Of a DNA stretch of 64,000 bases, positions 22,733-33,436 are shown piece after piece. The translations under genes and the position numbers were made by a program. Origin of the DNA: Saccharum officinarum (Eukaryota > Streptophyta > Magnoliopsida > Poales > Poaceae); the NCBI GenBank assembly GCA_020631735.1, contig CM036209.1, forward strand, positions 6,113,451 to 6,177,450, in the 5' to 3' direction. A model generated the notes under the pieces. It was not told where the DNA came from. It worked only from the letters and a program-made list of their open reading frames with translations, and searched no databases. Numbering within the stretch: the first letter of the stretch is position 1; each line of letters begins with the position of its first letter.

Positions 22733-24740
22733 TGCGACTGCGATCCGCCGTGTAGTCAGTGCTGCCCCATGGGCCGTGTCGCAGATACAGGCCCCAGGGT
22801 CCCAGCCCATGTAATCAATATCCACGGCAACTCAGCCCAACCGTGAGCCTTCTAACATGTCCTTTGTTCTTCAGTGTAACTTTGGTATAGCAGTCTAGCA
22901 GATGCTGCTCCTGGTCATGTTGGTCCATGCTGCCTCACTGCTGTGATGATCATGACCTATGCCATGCCGTGTTTGATTGTTTATTGTTGTTGTTGCAGGC
23001 ATTATGTTAGAAGACTGTAACAAGAGTCATTATTGATTATTGAACAACGACCGTGCAAGCATGAATCGGGATAGAGATTGAGCTGATGTGAAAAAACAAC
23101 TCTACTCCTAGTTTTCTAGTCAAATACTCTAGCTCCACCAACTTCGCATCCACAAAAACAATAATCTAGCTCTTAGAACCCTGAATTTTGTGGAGCTACT
23201 TAAGGTGTGCCCGTGGCCGTGGCTGTGCTGTGCCTTGGCCCGCCGTGGCCACGCCCGGCCTTGTCGTGCTCCGCCCCGGCCAAGCCATGGCTGTGCCCGA
23301 AGTATATGTCCTGAAAACAGTATATATGCCTACCACAATCTCAAATAAGTATGCCTATTGCAATCTTAAATCATTATGTCTACTGAAAACCTAATCAGCG
23401 TAAGTGCTATGACCCTTAATCAGTATGGATGCTACGACCCTGATCGTTACGAAGAAGAGCAGATGGTAGGGCAAACACACATACTACTCCAAATTGGTAT
23501 GACCGTTGTGCAGGGGCGAAGCAAGCACATGAATATAGGAATGGCCATTTAAGTCGACATCATATACGATGAAATACATATAGTCTGTTCGTTTCGCTGG
23601 TTTATTGTGATTGCGACTGCGATCCGCCGTGTAGTCAGTGGCTGCCCCATGGGCCGTGTCGCAGATACAGGCCCCAGGGTCCCAGCCCATGTAATCAATA
23701 TCCACGGCAACTCAGCCCAACCGTGAGCCTGCTAACATGTCCTTTGTTCTTCAGCGTAACTTTGGTATAATAGTCTAGCAGATGCTGCTCCTAGTCATGT
23801 TGGTCCATGCTGCCTGACTGCTGTGATGATCATGACCTATGCCCAGAGATGGAGCCAGCGATTTTGATTAAGGAAGGCCGGACAAATGTGATCGTATTTT
23901 TTAGTATGATAAAATATACATAATTAAATGTTTCAACAACTTTTCAAAAAAATTTATACTGTATCCAACTAAAATCATGATATTATTTTTTAAAAAAAAG
24001 GTGAAATTGATTTTTTTTGCTATAAATACCAAGATTTATATAGTTATTTAAATAAATCTACTGTGCTGGGGCGGCTCCGCCTCTGCCTATGCCATGCCGT
24101 GTTTGATTGTTTATTATTGTTGTTGCAGGTATTATGTTAGAAGACTGTAACAAGAGTCATTATTGATTATTGAACAACGACCGTGCAAGCATGAATCGGG
24201 ATAGAGATTGAGCTGATGTGAAAAAACAACTCTACTCCTAGTTTTTCTAGTCAAATACTCTAGCTCCACCAACTTCGCATCCACAAAAACAATAATCTAG
24301 CTCTTAGAACCCTGAATTTTGTGGAGCTACTTAAGGTGTGCTTTAAAACCACTTTCAATTCATACCTATGCCCGTGGCCGTGGCTGTGCTGTGCCTTGGC
24401 CCGCCGTGGCCACGCCCGGCCTTGTCGTGCTCCGCCCCGGCCAAGCCATGGCTGTGCCCGAAGTATATGTCCTGAAAACAGTATATAAACCTACCACAAT
24501 CTCAAATAAGTATGCCTATTGCAATCTTAAATCATTATGTCTGCTGAAAACCTAATCAGCGTAAGTGCTATGAACCTTAATCAGTATGGATGCTACGACC
24601 CTGATCGTTACGAAGAAGAGCAGATGGTAGGGCAAACGCACATACTACTCCAAATTGGTATGATCGTTGTGCAGGGGTGAAACAAGGACATGAATATAGG
24701 AATGGCCATTTAAGTCGACATCATATATGATGAAATACAT
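22733..24740. repeat. Tandem duplication, about 0.85-kb unit
   Basis: Sequence 22733-23580 is repeated in direct orientation at 23612-24740 with only scattered differences. The second copy is longer because it holds a 242-bp hAT element plus 8-bp duplication, and because it keeps about 27 bp (around TTTAAAACCACTTTC) missing from the first copy. About 30 unrelated bp separate the copies. The unit starts at the edge of the PPR-like gene's first exon. No coding function is visible in it. Confidence 0.9.
23844..24085. mobile_element. hAT-type MITE with perfect 8-bp target duplication
   Basis: Ends are CAGAGATGGAGCC and GGCTCCGCCTCTG, near-perfect inverted repeats. CCTATGCC flanks it at 23836-23843 and 24086-24093. 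The tandem copy of the region at about 22950 is the empty site with a single CCTATGCC, so the insertion postdates the duplication. Confidence 0.93.
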
Positions 24741-25789
24741 ACATGGCAATAGTATAGTTAATAACAAAAAATGTTATTTTATGGTAAAAAGCTAAAAACC
24801 AAAAGATCGAATACTAAAAAAAATAAAACAAAATTTAATTAGCCCTCGCCCCTCGGTCTCTGACATCCCCGATCAATCTAATTCTTAGGCCTGAAAAAAA
24901 AATCACGTTAATAGAACAGAAAAAAGAGATGTGAATGATAATGGAAGACTAATCCTAAATAATTTAAATGTCACGGAGATCAATATAGAGTGAGAACAAA
25001 CAAGCAAAATACTAAATATAATTGTTAACCAAATAATTAAAAAGGGAATTCCGCCACATTAACCAGCGGCAGTGTAGTTTTGCAAAAAAACATTTCATTT
25101 AGACAAATATTTTGTAAAAAACGAATTTATTAAAAATATAAAAAGTTTAGACCCGTTTGTACACAGCTCAACTACAAAGCGCGGGAACCGGCGGCCGACG
25201 CACACGCGTATGTGTGGATAGGTAGCGGATCTTTTTTGAAACAGAGTTGGATCAACCTCAGCTTGTATTGATCTCATGAACTCATATTTATACAAGTACA
25301 GACTCGGCAACCTCTGCTGGGAAAAAACTGGTGTACGCGCGGTAGAAGACCAGGGGCGTAGCCACTAAGGACCTGTTTAGTTTCTAACATTTTGTAAAAT
25401 TTTGTAAAATTTTCCGTCACATCGAATCTTTAGACGCATACATGAAGCATTAAATTTAAATAAAAAATAAAACTAATTACACAATTTAGATAAAATTCAT
25501 GAGACGAATCTTTTAAACCTAATTAGATCATGATTGGACACTAATTACCAAATAATAACAACGAAAGTGCTACCGTACCATTTCCCATAAAATTTCGCGA
25601 ACTATAAACAAGGCCTAAGCGGAGGCGCGTCGTGCGCAGAGCGGGCGTCGTGGGTGCGCGCGTGTGTTTGACCCATGCGGTACAGGACTCTGTTATCATT
25701 TTTTAAAAAAAGAAATTTTATTTTCAACCTTATAGTCCTGTTTTTTATTTGAAAAGGGATTAATAAAAATTCAGTTAGAGCGAGTGAGC
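24741..25789. other. AT-rich spacer, LTR-like fragment
   Basis: No gene is visible. About 25210-25320, read on the minus strand, has a TATAAATATGAG stretch and a GATCAATACAAGCTGAGG stretch like part of a Copia-type LTR, but no ends were found. The Tourist-like MITE is listed separately. Confidence 0.35.
25369..25615. mobile_element. Tourist-like MITE with TAA target duplication
   Basis: Begins GGACCTGTTTAGTTTC, ends ACTATAAACAAGGCC, flanked by TAA at 25366-25368 and 25616-25618. The interior shares the family stretches with the elements at 14768 and 34504. Confidence 0.85.
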
Positions 25790-25799
25790 GACATTCTCC

Positions 25800-25983
25800 G
25801 ACCGTCGTCTTCCTCTATCCCTCATCCACCATCCACCAAGGGGCAGGCGTTGACCGGGAGAAGGTCGAGTCCAGGCGGTCGTGCTCATCTCATTTTAGAG
25901 TTCTCGGATCTCATCTCTAGCCACTGTTACTTCCCGCAGGATCAATCAGTCTGCCCTACCCATCGATTGTCGTGACACGTACG
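25800..25983 (+). other. Predicted non-coding leader exon of kinase A
   Basis: It is homologous to 35130-35279 and ends ACG before GTACGTGTG, a strong donor shared by both copies. The matching acceptor is CACTGGCAG at 26905, upstream of the kinase start codon. The exon is inferred from conservation between copies plus splice signals. Confidence 0.5.
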
Positions 25984-26329
25984 GTACGTGTGTGCTTAGC
26001 TTCCTTCTTCTTCTTCTTTTTCCCTCCTCCACTAGCCATTGTGTTGGATCCTTTTCTCGGCAGTCGATACCAACGGCCCCGCCGTATTGCCTAGGGTATA
26101 GATCTCAAATCGATGCCGTTGGAGCTGCAGGCTTATTTACTGTTTTATTAGGGATCCATGTTTGTTATAGGCAGCAACAAGGTACCTACCTGTAAACCAA
26201 GCTTCTGCTTCTCAACTATTCCAATCCTACTCAAATCAGGTGTAGGCATCTGATACTCCGCCAAAGGGTTTTTTGTCATCTAATATTTGATAAATATATA
26301 TATAAAGACCATATTACTAGTGTACCCAC

Positions 26330-26830
26330 GGCGATTGTTATAAGCATCTCAGACTATTAGTATCATCAGAGACAGGTAACATGGAAAGGAGTCCATTAAT
26401 TTGTGTTGATTAGATCAGAAACTTTGGCAATTTCGAAGTGTGTGAATGCAATACCTTTTTTCCCACAAAGATTAAATATATTTATGCCACGGTTGCTTGC
26501 ATAGTATGGTTCATGTAAAACTCCAATCATTCAATGTATTCCTTTACCAAAAAAAAAAAGGAGGAATGAATGCTTCAGTGTCTTCGCCCACAGTTTTTTG
26601 TTAGTATAGGCGTCTCAGGCTATTAGTATCACCAGATATGGGTAATTTCGACAGGAGTCCGTTAATTTCTATTGATTAGATCAGCGACTTTGAAAATATG
26701 GCAAGTTCAAAGTGTACAACGGAAATACCTTTTTTCCACAAAGATTAAATATCTTGATGCCACGGTTACTATAGTATGGTTCGTTCATGTAAAAATCCAA
26801 TCATTCAATGTCTAACTTTACAAAAAAAAA
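26330..26830. repeat. Imperfect tandem duplication inside the kinase A first intron
   Basis: The stretch from GCATCTCAGACTATTAGTAT through CACAAAGATTAAATAT to ATTCAATGT occurs twice, about 255 bp apart, with some mismatches. Copy B has a single version interrupted by a 2.1-kb insertion. Confidence 0.7.
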
Positions 26831-28646
26831 ATGAAATGAAACCTTCAGTGTCTTCACTAGAGTTTCGTACACAAATTGACTCACTTGTTCGTTTACACTG
26901 GCAGGTTCAAGAGACTTTTCTGCTATAAAATCCTTACTGGTGTCCTAATGGAACTCCCTGAAAAGAAGCTTACTGACTTCATCAAAGGCAGTGAAAAGGT
27001 AAAATGGATACCAGTCAACAATCACAATGTGAAAAACTTCACAGAAGATGACATTAAAAGGATAACTAACAATTATAGCACTCCCATTGGCCAAGGTGGC
27101 TTTGGACAAGTTTATCGAGGTTTTCTTGATGATGGTACTACAGTTGCAGTAAAGAAATACATCTGCCAAAATGTGAAAGATGGATTCGCTAAGGAGATAA
27201 TCATCCATTGCCAAATCAACCACAAGAATGTAGTCAGGCTCTTGGGCTATTGTTCTGAGGATGATGCTTTAATGATTGTTACTGAGTATGTTCCTGGGGG
27301 GAACCTTAAAGATCTCCTTCATGGCAGTGATGCTCCCATTTCTCTGGATACAAGGTTGCGTATTGCTATAGAATGTGCAGATGCATTAGGATACATGCAT
27401 TCATCCATGTACCGACTGATGATTCACGGCGATATCAAACCTGATAACATACTCCTGGACAATAATATGGGTGCAAAATTGTCTGACTTTGGATTGTCGA
27501 GGTTGCTTTCCATGCACCAAACTCAATACACCGAGAATGTAATAGGCAGCAGAGGTTACATGGATCCAGAGTATATTGAGACTGGGCTCCTTGATCCAAA
27601 GAGTGATGTATACAGTTTTGGGGTGGTTCTCTTGGAACTAATTACCAGAGCCAAGGCAAGCGAAAATGGGTTTGGTACTGGCCTGAAAAGAATTCACTGA
27701 TGCTCATGGAAAAGGAAGGCAGGAGGCACGGAAGATGTTTGACACTAAGATAGCAAACGAGAGAGACATTGAGATCCTTGACGAAATCGGAAACCTGGCA
27801 GCACAGTGCTTCACAAAGGATATCATGGAACGCCCTGAAATGAAAGAGGTTCTGGTTAGTCTGCATATGCTCAGAAGATCCCTTCGCTGTGAGAAAACTC
27901 AAGAAAAAATAGGTCAACACTCATCGTCGGGAACGCAGGCGATAACACAAAAGGTCGACAATCATGGCTCAAGCATTTCCAGTTCCAGCTCCATCTCAAG
28001 TGTAACTTACAAGTTCAGCATCCGAGACATCTTCAATAGGAAATCACGCATGTCCGAGAGTTATGGTGATTCAATACTGAAAGCTCTCAACATAACTAGT
28101 TTCACCTCAAAAGAACTCAGAAAGATTACCAATAACTATTCAACTTTAATTGGCCGCGGTTTTACCGGTATCGACTGCCTGGGACGTATTGAAGGCCAAG
28201 TTGTTGTGGTGAAGCAGTTGACACCTATGGACGGAATATTTGATAAAGACAATTTTGTTAGAGCCATGGTATCTGCATCCATGATTAACCATATGAATAT
28301 CATCAATCTATTGGGATATTGCTTGGAGACTGAACCTCCTCACTTGGTATACGAGTATGCTCACCAAGGGAGTCTGCACGACCATCTGCATTGTTGTAAA
28401 GGTACTCTCTCACTTGATTTACGCCTAGGTATTGCAATTGGCTCTGCAGAGGCATTAGAATATTTGCACTCCACCCAAATCCTGTTTGGCAATGTCACAT
28501 CTACAAATATACTGCTGGATCACGATTTTTTGCCAAAGGTATCGAATATTGTTTCCACTCACCTGATGCGCATTAGTGGACCTGAATTTTTGCCACGTTG
28601 CGACATGAGATACATTGACCCAGTTTACATGAACACTACTCACTTC

Positions 28647-28971
28647 TGTCATGGGCAGCCAACAGGCTGCCACTGGCCCAATAGGCCCAAGACGTCAGGT
28701 GCAGAAGGGCGTTGTAGGACGCGAGTGTCCTAGTTGGGCCTTAAGCCTATTAGTGTTAATTAGTGTCTCTTAGTTATTTATCTATAGAAATAGTACCATA
28801 TTGTCTAGGCACAAGAGGTGTTAGTCCTATGTACCCTTTATAATCAGCCTATGAGGCATAATGAAAAGGCAAGCAATGAATTATGAAGAAACAATTCTAG
28901 TCTCCCTCAATCTCTCAGGCTCTTGGCAAAGCATAAGGCCTAGTTACCCCAAAATATCCTTCTCCATTACA
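28647..28971 (+). repeat. 5' LTR
   Basis: TG..CA ended repeat that pairs with 30259-30585. It contains a likely TATA region (CCCTTTATAATCAGCC). Confidence 0.95.
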
Positions 28972-29167
28972 TCTGGTATCAGATAGCCAGTCGATTCCTC
29001 CCCATCCCAAAAAAAATTCTGATCCAGCCAATCCAGGCACAACCCTAATTCGGCCGCAACCACACCCCAACCGCGACGTCCCCATCCGTCGCCCAGCCGC
29101 CGCGCCGCCTCCCCGTCACCCACCACGCGCCGTCACCGTCGACCGCGTCATTGCGGGAATCTTCGTC

Positions 29168-30457
29168 GTGCCGTCCGCGGCCCATCTCCACCACAGCCGA
29201 CGCGCCGCCTTCCTCACCACCAAGGCGTCGTCGCGTCTCGTTTGCGCGGGCCGTCGCCAAGCACGTCGCGCCATCCGCGGGGTTCGCCGAGCCGCCCGCG
29301 ATCTGCGGGAATCCCCCGCCACCTCGCAGCTTCAATCCAGCCGTCCGCGCGCCTCGATGGATTTTCCACAGTTTGATGGAACCTCTGATCCGGTGGTCTT
29401 CATCAACCAGTGCGAACTCTACTTCCACCGGGAGCGCATCATGGCGGAAGAAAAGGTATGGCTGGTTTCTCGCAATTTGAAAGCTGACGCCCGAGTTTGG
29501 TTCCACCAAGTCGCGCAAGATGAATACCCGGCATGGCGTCGCTTCACCGAGCTCCTGCAGCGGCGCTTCAAACCGCCCCCGTGCCCCGACCCGCTCCACC
29601 AACTGTCTCGTGGCGTCGACAACTCCCTGCGCATCCTTAAGGAGATGTCCACACAACTGGATCGCATCCGGGCGTGTCTCGAGGCGAAGGACAAGAGGGA
29701 CCGTGAACGCCGGGCGGCTGTACACCTCCAGGCAGCAGTACGGGGCCTCCTGGCACGCCGCCGAGCACATCTTCTTCGGGCAGCCAAAGTCTCCGAGGAG
29801 CAAGCAGCGGTGCGACTACAAGCTGCCGGGCGAGGTTTCCTTGTCCGGCGTGCGGTGCGAAAAATGCGCATGCTCCTCAGCTCCTCGCTGTCGTGCGTGT
29901 TTGTCCCCTCGGCCCCTTCCATACATCAGGCTGCTTCGATCGCAGGGGAGGTTCAAATATGGGCGCTTCCAGTGCAGCGACCTCGCATCAACATCCAGCA
30001 TCAGGCATCAAAGGCTATCTCATTTATCCTTGTGCCTGCCGTGGTGCTAGACACATCCAGCATTAGAGCCGGCTGCTTCACACTCCACCCTTCAGCTTAC
30101 ATGAAGTCAGCAGAGGCGCTCTTTCCATGGGATCCAGGTGGATATAGCTGTATTTTAGTCTTAAATAAGAATGGGAAGCCGAGAGGTAAAAGACTTATCC
30201 CTAGGTCGCGTCAGCTATCCAGCTCGAGAACGAGCTGGGTCTCCAAGGGCGGGGGAGATGTCATGGGCAGCCAACAGGCTGCCACTGGCCCAATAGGCCC
30301 AAGACGTCAGGTGCAGAAGGGCGTTGTAGGGCGCGAGTGTCCTAGTTGGGCCTTAAGCCCATTAGTGTTAATTAGTGTCTCTCTTAGTTATTTATCTATA
30401 GGAATAGTACCATATTGTCTAGGCACAAGAGGTGTTAGTCCTATGTACCCTTTATAA
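29168..30457 (+). CDS. Gag-like protein with two IQ motifs (retroelement)
   Basis: The frame is open for 429 codons; the likely functional start is Met64 (29357), MDFPQFDG. Residues 66-150 look like a retrotransposon gag core (DPVVFINQCELYF, WFHQVAQDEYPAWRRFTELL). A charged helix follows, then VHLQAAVRGLLARRR (about 185-199) and VRLQAAGRGFLVRRAV (about 215-230), both exact matches to the IQ consensus that binds calmodulin or myosin light chains. After about 240 the sequence lacks known domains until WDPGG near the end, and the frame runs into the 3' LTR. No zinc knuckle is present. Whether the IQ region was captured from a host gene or arose by chance is unknown. Confidence 0.7.
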   Translation: MPSAAHLHHSRRAAFLTTKASSRLVCAGRRQARRAIRGVRRAARDLRESPATSQLQSSRPRASMDFPQFDGTSDPVVFINQCELYFHRERIMAEEKVWLVSRNLKADARVWFHQVAQDEYPAWRRFTELLQRRFKPPPCPDPLHQLSRGVDNSLRILKEMSTQLDRIRACLEAKDKRDRERRAAVHLQAAVRGLLARRRAHLLRAAKVSEEQAAVRLQAAGRGFLVRRAVRKMRMLLSSSLSCVFVPSAPSIHQAASIAGEVQIWALPVQRPRINIQHQASKAISFILVPAVVLDTSSIRAGCFTLHPSAYMKSAEALFPWDPGGYSCILVLNKNGKPRGKRLIPRSRQLSSSRTSWVSKGGGDVMGSQQAATGPIGPRRQVQKGVVGRECPSWALSPLVLISVSLSYLSIGIVPYCLGTRGVSPMYPL

Positions 30458-30585
30458 TCAGCCTATGAGGCACAATGAAAAGGCAAGCAATGAATTATGA
30501 AGAAACAATTCTAGTCTCCCTCAATCTCTCAGGCTCTTGGCAAAGCATAAGGCCTAGTTACCCCAAAATATCCATCTCCATTACA
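30259..30585 (+). repeat. 3' LTR
   Basis: Near-identical partner of the 5' LTR; differences include an extra CT in the GTGTCTCTCTTAG stretch. Confidence 0.95.
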
Positions 30586-30949
30586 ACTTCACATCAAAGA
30601 GTGATGTTTACTCTTTCGGAATTGTGCTCTTGGAACTAATCACCAGAAAAGAACCAAGAATGGATGAAAACTTTAGCCTCCCAATTGAATATACCAAAGC
30701 TTGCAGGAATGAAAATAGTGGGAAAGCGATGTTTGACAAGGAGATTGCAGTCGAAGGGAACATGCTTATCCTGGAAGAGATGGGCAAGCTGGCAGTGGAG
30801 TGTCTAAGGGAAGATACAGACAAGCGACCAGAAATGGTGGAGGTGGTGGAACGCCTTCAGAAGCTAAGAAAAGACTTGAAGCACGCCGAAGGGGGGCTGC
30901 AGGAAGCCACATCCTCTCATGCCGATTAGTAGATAGCAGGAGAGAACAC

Positions 30950-31160
30950 TGATGGATGCAGCAAATATTTCTCCACTTCACTAGCTCCAAAGGACTGATC
31001 TGCAGTTCACAACGCTGGAAGGTCAGAGCAATATGGACAACCTTGCAAGTCTCCTAGAGGTGCATCTGACCATGGATAAACAAGCAGATGAAGCTACCAG
31101 GGAGATAGTGAGTGGTCTTGCAACGGCAGCAGGGGGGGGGGGGGTGCCAAGAAATTAAAA
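30950..31160 (+). pseudogene. NLR leucine-rich-repeat tail remnant, copy A
   Basis: The stretch is homologous to 41190-41384 in copy B and encodes pieces such as MDNLASLLEVHLTMDKQADEA in interrupted frames. This is the typical C-terminal end of grass CC-NBS-LRR proteins. Relative to copy B about 0.9 kb of the remnant is missing, and a G13 run at about 31131 replaces a short G tract. No NB-ARC or coiled-coil domain is present. Confidence 0.7.
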
Positions 31161-32036
31161 ATTATCGTTGATGCTAGGTGAAATTGAGCTTCCAAACTTT
31201 TGTTAAGTTCGTCAGCTGCACTGGGAACCCTCTCCATGTTCAGGTTCAGTTTGCAGTAATGTTGTTTGATCTGGATGTTGTTTCCTCACAGTGTGCTTTC
31301 TTCTTTCACCGCTGTAACTTTTAAATAAAGATGACTCTGAAACTACAGCTTATTCTCACTGCAATTATCAATTGAATATTTGTAAACGAAACGTGATTAC
31401 TGAAATTCTGTTGTCAAGACTGCTAGTGCCCAGCGATTTGTCGCCTAGTTTTTTCTTCTTCTTTTTCTTCCATGAGTGGTTTTCTACCGTGCAAACCCTA
31501 AGATTTTACAGGCACTGCTGGTGCTTGTTAGTTTAACCGTTGTTACAGTTACAGTACAGATGCCATTCCTGATGTTGCAGGGTGGTCCAGGCTGGATTGG
31601 ACCAGTGGAGTGGGACTGGGGCCCAGGCCCATTAATATCGCTGTGCCTGCCCTCTGTTGCAGAAGAAATGTTTGTTGACCACATTTTCACAGAAAATAGT
31701 GTCCACAAACTGTAGTGAAAAGAGAGGTTAGGTTTGACAACCAGGCCTGACAAGTACTCCTAGCATGGTGGTAGCACATGCACATGTGCCAATTCAGTTG
31801 TTCAGCGCAGGCTTCAAGTTGTCAACTCTACTGTTTGTGACGCCGGCTGTTACCATCACTACTAGTTTTAGCAGATCATGTTACTCCTTAATTGGTATTA
31901 TTGGTCCTTGTGTTTATCAGTTGATGAACCTATGCTATATGTTTGGTTGTTTATTTACTATAGCAGAAGCAGCAGCATCGATCATCTGGAACCTTGACCA
32001 TCTTTATAATGACAGCGCGACAATCCTCCTAAAGGT
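31161..32036. other. Downstream flank of kinase unit A
   Basis: This part matches 41390-42230 downstream of copy B, including a TTTTAAATAAAGATGACT stretch with a possible AATAAA poly(A) signal. No gene is seen. Confidence 0.5.
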
Positions 32037-32363
32037 TTGGTTTCCTCAAGATCCAAGAATAGAAGGAAAGGGAAGCATGGTGATTTGAAAGGATGAAGAC
32101 TGATGGTAGGGGACTGGGTAATGGAAGAGAAGGAACTCACCAGTCGAGGGGGACGTTGTTGCAGGTGGCATGGCCGGTGACGGGTAGGCAGTGAATGGCG
32201 TGGAGAGATCGTTGGAGATGCTGTGGCATGGTGGCGGCGGGCAGCAGCAGAAAGCTCTTCTCGGTCTCGGATGGGGAGCAGCACTAGCGATTGGCGAAGG
32301 CAGAGATGCAAACGCCACAAGCGGTGGCGTTCTTCTGCCTCTGCAATCCGCTGTGTAGGCAAT
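32037..32363 (-). pseudogene. Truncated copy of the PPR-like gene's first exon and flank
   Basis: It aligns with 22399-22755: intron 1 start, first exon and upstream sequence. On the minus strand it reads MPQHLQRSLHAIHCLPVTGH, clearly related to the MLRHLHRSLRAIHCLPSTGS start of the PPR-like gene, and keeps the donor GTGAGTTCC. Its exon has 89 nt to the donor against 88 in the parent. No further exons follow, so it is a fragment. It lies between the two kinase units. Confidence 0.8.
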
Positions 32364-32749
32364 GGCAGACCAGGATTTGAACCCTTGGTAGGCCTAACCA
32401 ATAGTCTAATACGCAATTCGAAGTATATAAGTAAAAATTTTACCAATCACAACGGTAGATTAGTATAATTATCCAGACACGAGATAAACAAATATTTAAA
32501 TGGTCTCATAATTATAAACTCAACATATAAGTTCAAGGTCGCATAAATGAAGAATCAAGCACTTGACGAAAACACAATGCACTAATTTACCAGCCCGCAA
32601 ATGCATCAGAAATGAACTTCAGATACACACCAGAACAATATTTGTTTTATCATTGGTTATTTACAGGGCAACGTTGTACAGCAAATTAAAGGATCGCTTC
32701 TGAACCTAAAGAAACAATAATTGTGAATGAGAAAAGAGGCGTGAGCTTA
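32364..32749. other. Spacer
   Basis: AT-rich sequence without a recognisable gene, repeat end or RNA. Confidence 0.4.
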
Positions 32750-33110
32750 CCAGTTAGATCTTACAGCGGTGGACGGAAACGCTGGGAGGCTGGGAAGGCA
32801 GGCGGCGACTTGGCCTCGGGGCCTTGCCGAGATGTACAGGCCAGGGGCGTTATCAGTGGTTCCTCTTGGGCTCTTCCTTAGGCGGCCCCAAGAAGCGAAG
32901 GTGGCGACGCAGCGTGGCTGGCTTCCCCGTGGCGCAGACCGGTGGCGGGAAGAGGAGATGGCTCCAACTAGGGGTGTGGCGCCGCGCAGCTGCTCGGAGA
33001 AGGCGCCGAGCGGAACCCCGCGGCGTCGCGCGGAGAATAGGCGCGAGGCGGCCGGCGCTCGAGCGCTGCTGCCTGCAGATCAGGCTAGGCACATTTAACC
33101 GGAAGACCGT
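32750..33110 (-). other. GC-rich block with an unrecognised minus-strand ORF
   Basis: A GC-rich island holds a 79-codon minus-strand frame (33092-32853) beginning MPSLICRQQRSSAGR, Arg-rich like an organellar presequence. It is followed by an untranslated stretch that ends before GTAAGCTC near 32750. It could be a first exon or a captured gene fragment. No downstream exon was identified, and the frame may be chance in GC-rich DNA. Confidence 0.3.
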
Positions 33111-33173
33111 CGGTTTTTCGGTTTCTCGGTTCGGTTTAGGTTCTCTCCTACTTCGGGGATCGGCTACGGCTTC

Positions 33174-33436
33174 GGCCCTCGTTTAGTTCACACAATAGGG
33201 GAGGAAAACACTGTATCAGAATTCTTGTAGTATTTCGTTTGTATTTGGTAAAAATTATCTAAATTTTGACTAACTAAGCTTAAAATGTTCGTCTCGCAAA
33301 GTACAACAAAACTATGCAATTAGTTTTTGATTTCATCAACATTTAGTACTCCATGCATTTACCGACATTTTGATGTGACGGAAATCTTCTTTTTGCACAG
33401 TGAAATTTGGGGAGAATTAGGGAACTATACAAGGCC
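33174..33436. mobile_element. Tourist-like MITE, sister of 13638-13902
   Basis: Begins GGCCCTCGTTTAGTTCAC and ends GGAACTATACAAGGCC. It matches the 13638 element along its whole length at roughly 90 percent by eye. Confidence 0.85.

Larger units (their letters stand above)
28647..30585 (+). mobile_element. Young non-autonomous LTR retrotransposon in kinase A
   Basis: Two LTRs of about 325 bp (28647-28971 and 30259-30585) differ at only about six sites and begin TGTCATGGG and end CCATTACA. The 5-bp duplication ACTTC flanks the element. A primer-binding site like the 3' end of initiator tRNA-Met (TGGTATCAGA) lies just after the 5' LTR, and a purine tract GGCGGGGGAGA precedes the 3' LTR. Only a gag-like ORF is present; there is no pol region, so it needs another element's enzymes. 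High LTR identity implies recent insertion. Confidence 0.95.
26906..30929 (+). pseudogene. Tandem kinase gene, copy A, disabled by frameshift and LTR insertion
   Basis: The start codon is at 26948 and the first kinase domain reads well: GQGGFG loop, [16 protein letters not shown] and MDPEY, like grass WAK-type cytoplasmic kinases. At about 27690 two nucleotides are missing relative to copy B (AAAAGAATTC against AAAAGAAAGTTC), giving a stop at 27698-27700. The open frame resumes for the end of domain 1, a Ser-rich linker and a second kinase-like domain. There the glycine loop is degenerate, the catalytic loop is FGNVTSTNILL (Asp replaced by Asn) and the DFG position reads VSN. An LTR retrotransposon (28647-30585) interrupts domain 2 after THF; the frame continues as [10 protein letters not shown] and ends at 30929. 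No signal peptide or membrane helix is seen. Confidence 0.9.
25790..31990 (+). repeat. Segmental duplication, copy A (kinase A unit)
   Basis: This unit matches 35110-42230 in direct order: leader exon, first intron edges, tandem kinase gene, NLR tail remnant and about 0.8 kb of downstream sequence. Copy A differs by the 1.9-kb LTR element, a deletion of most of the NLR remnant, and a local duplication in the first intron. Confidence 0.88.

Noticed and set aside
22465..24555. Short frames repeated in both halves of the tandem duplication (for example starting MWSYLRC or MDIDYMGW)
   Set aside because: They are duplicated with the DNA and change or break between copies, with no known domain. 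The upstream MDIDYMGW frame is mentioned only as an alternative start for the PPR-like gene.
29045..29803. 252-codon minus-strand frame inside the LTR element
   Set aside because: It is antisense to the gag-like ORF and its Arg/Gly/Ala-rich text lacks known motifs.
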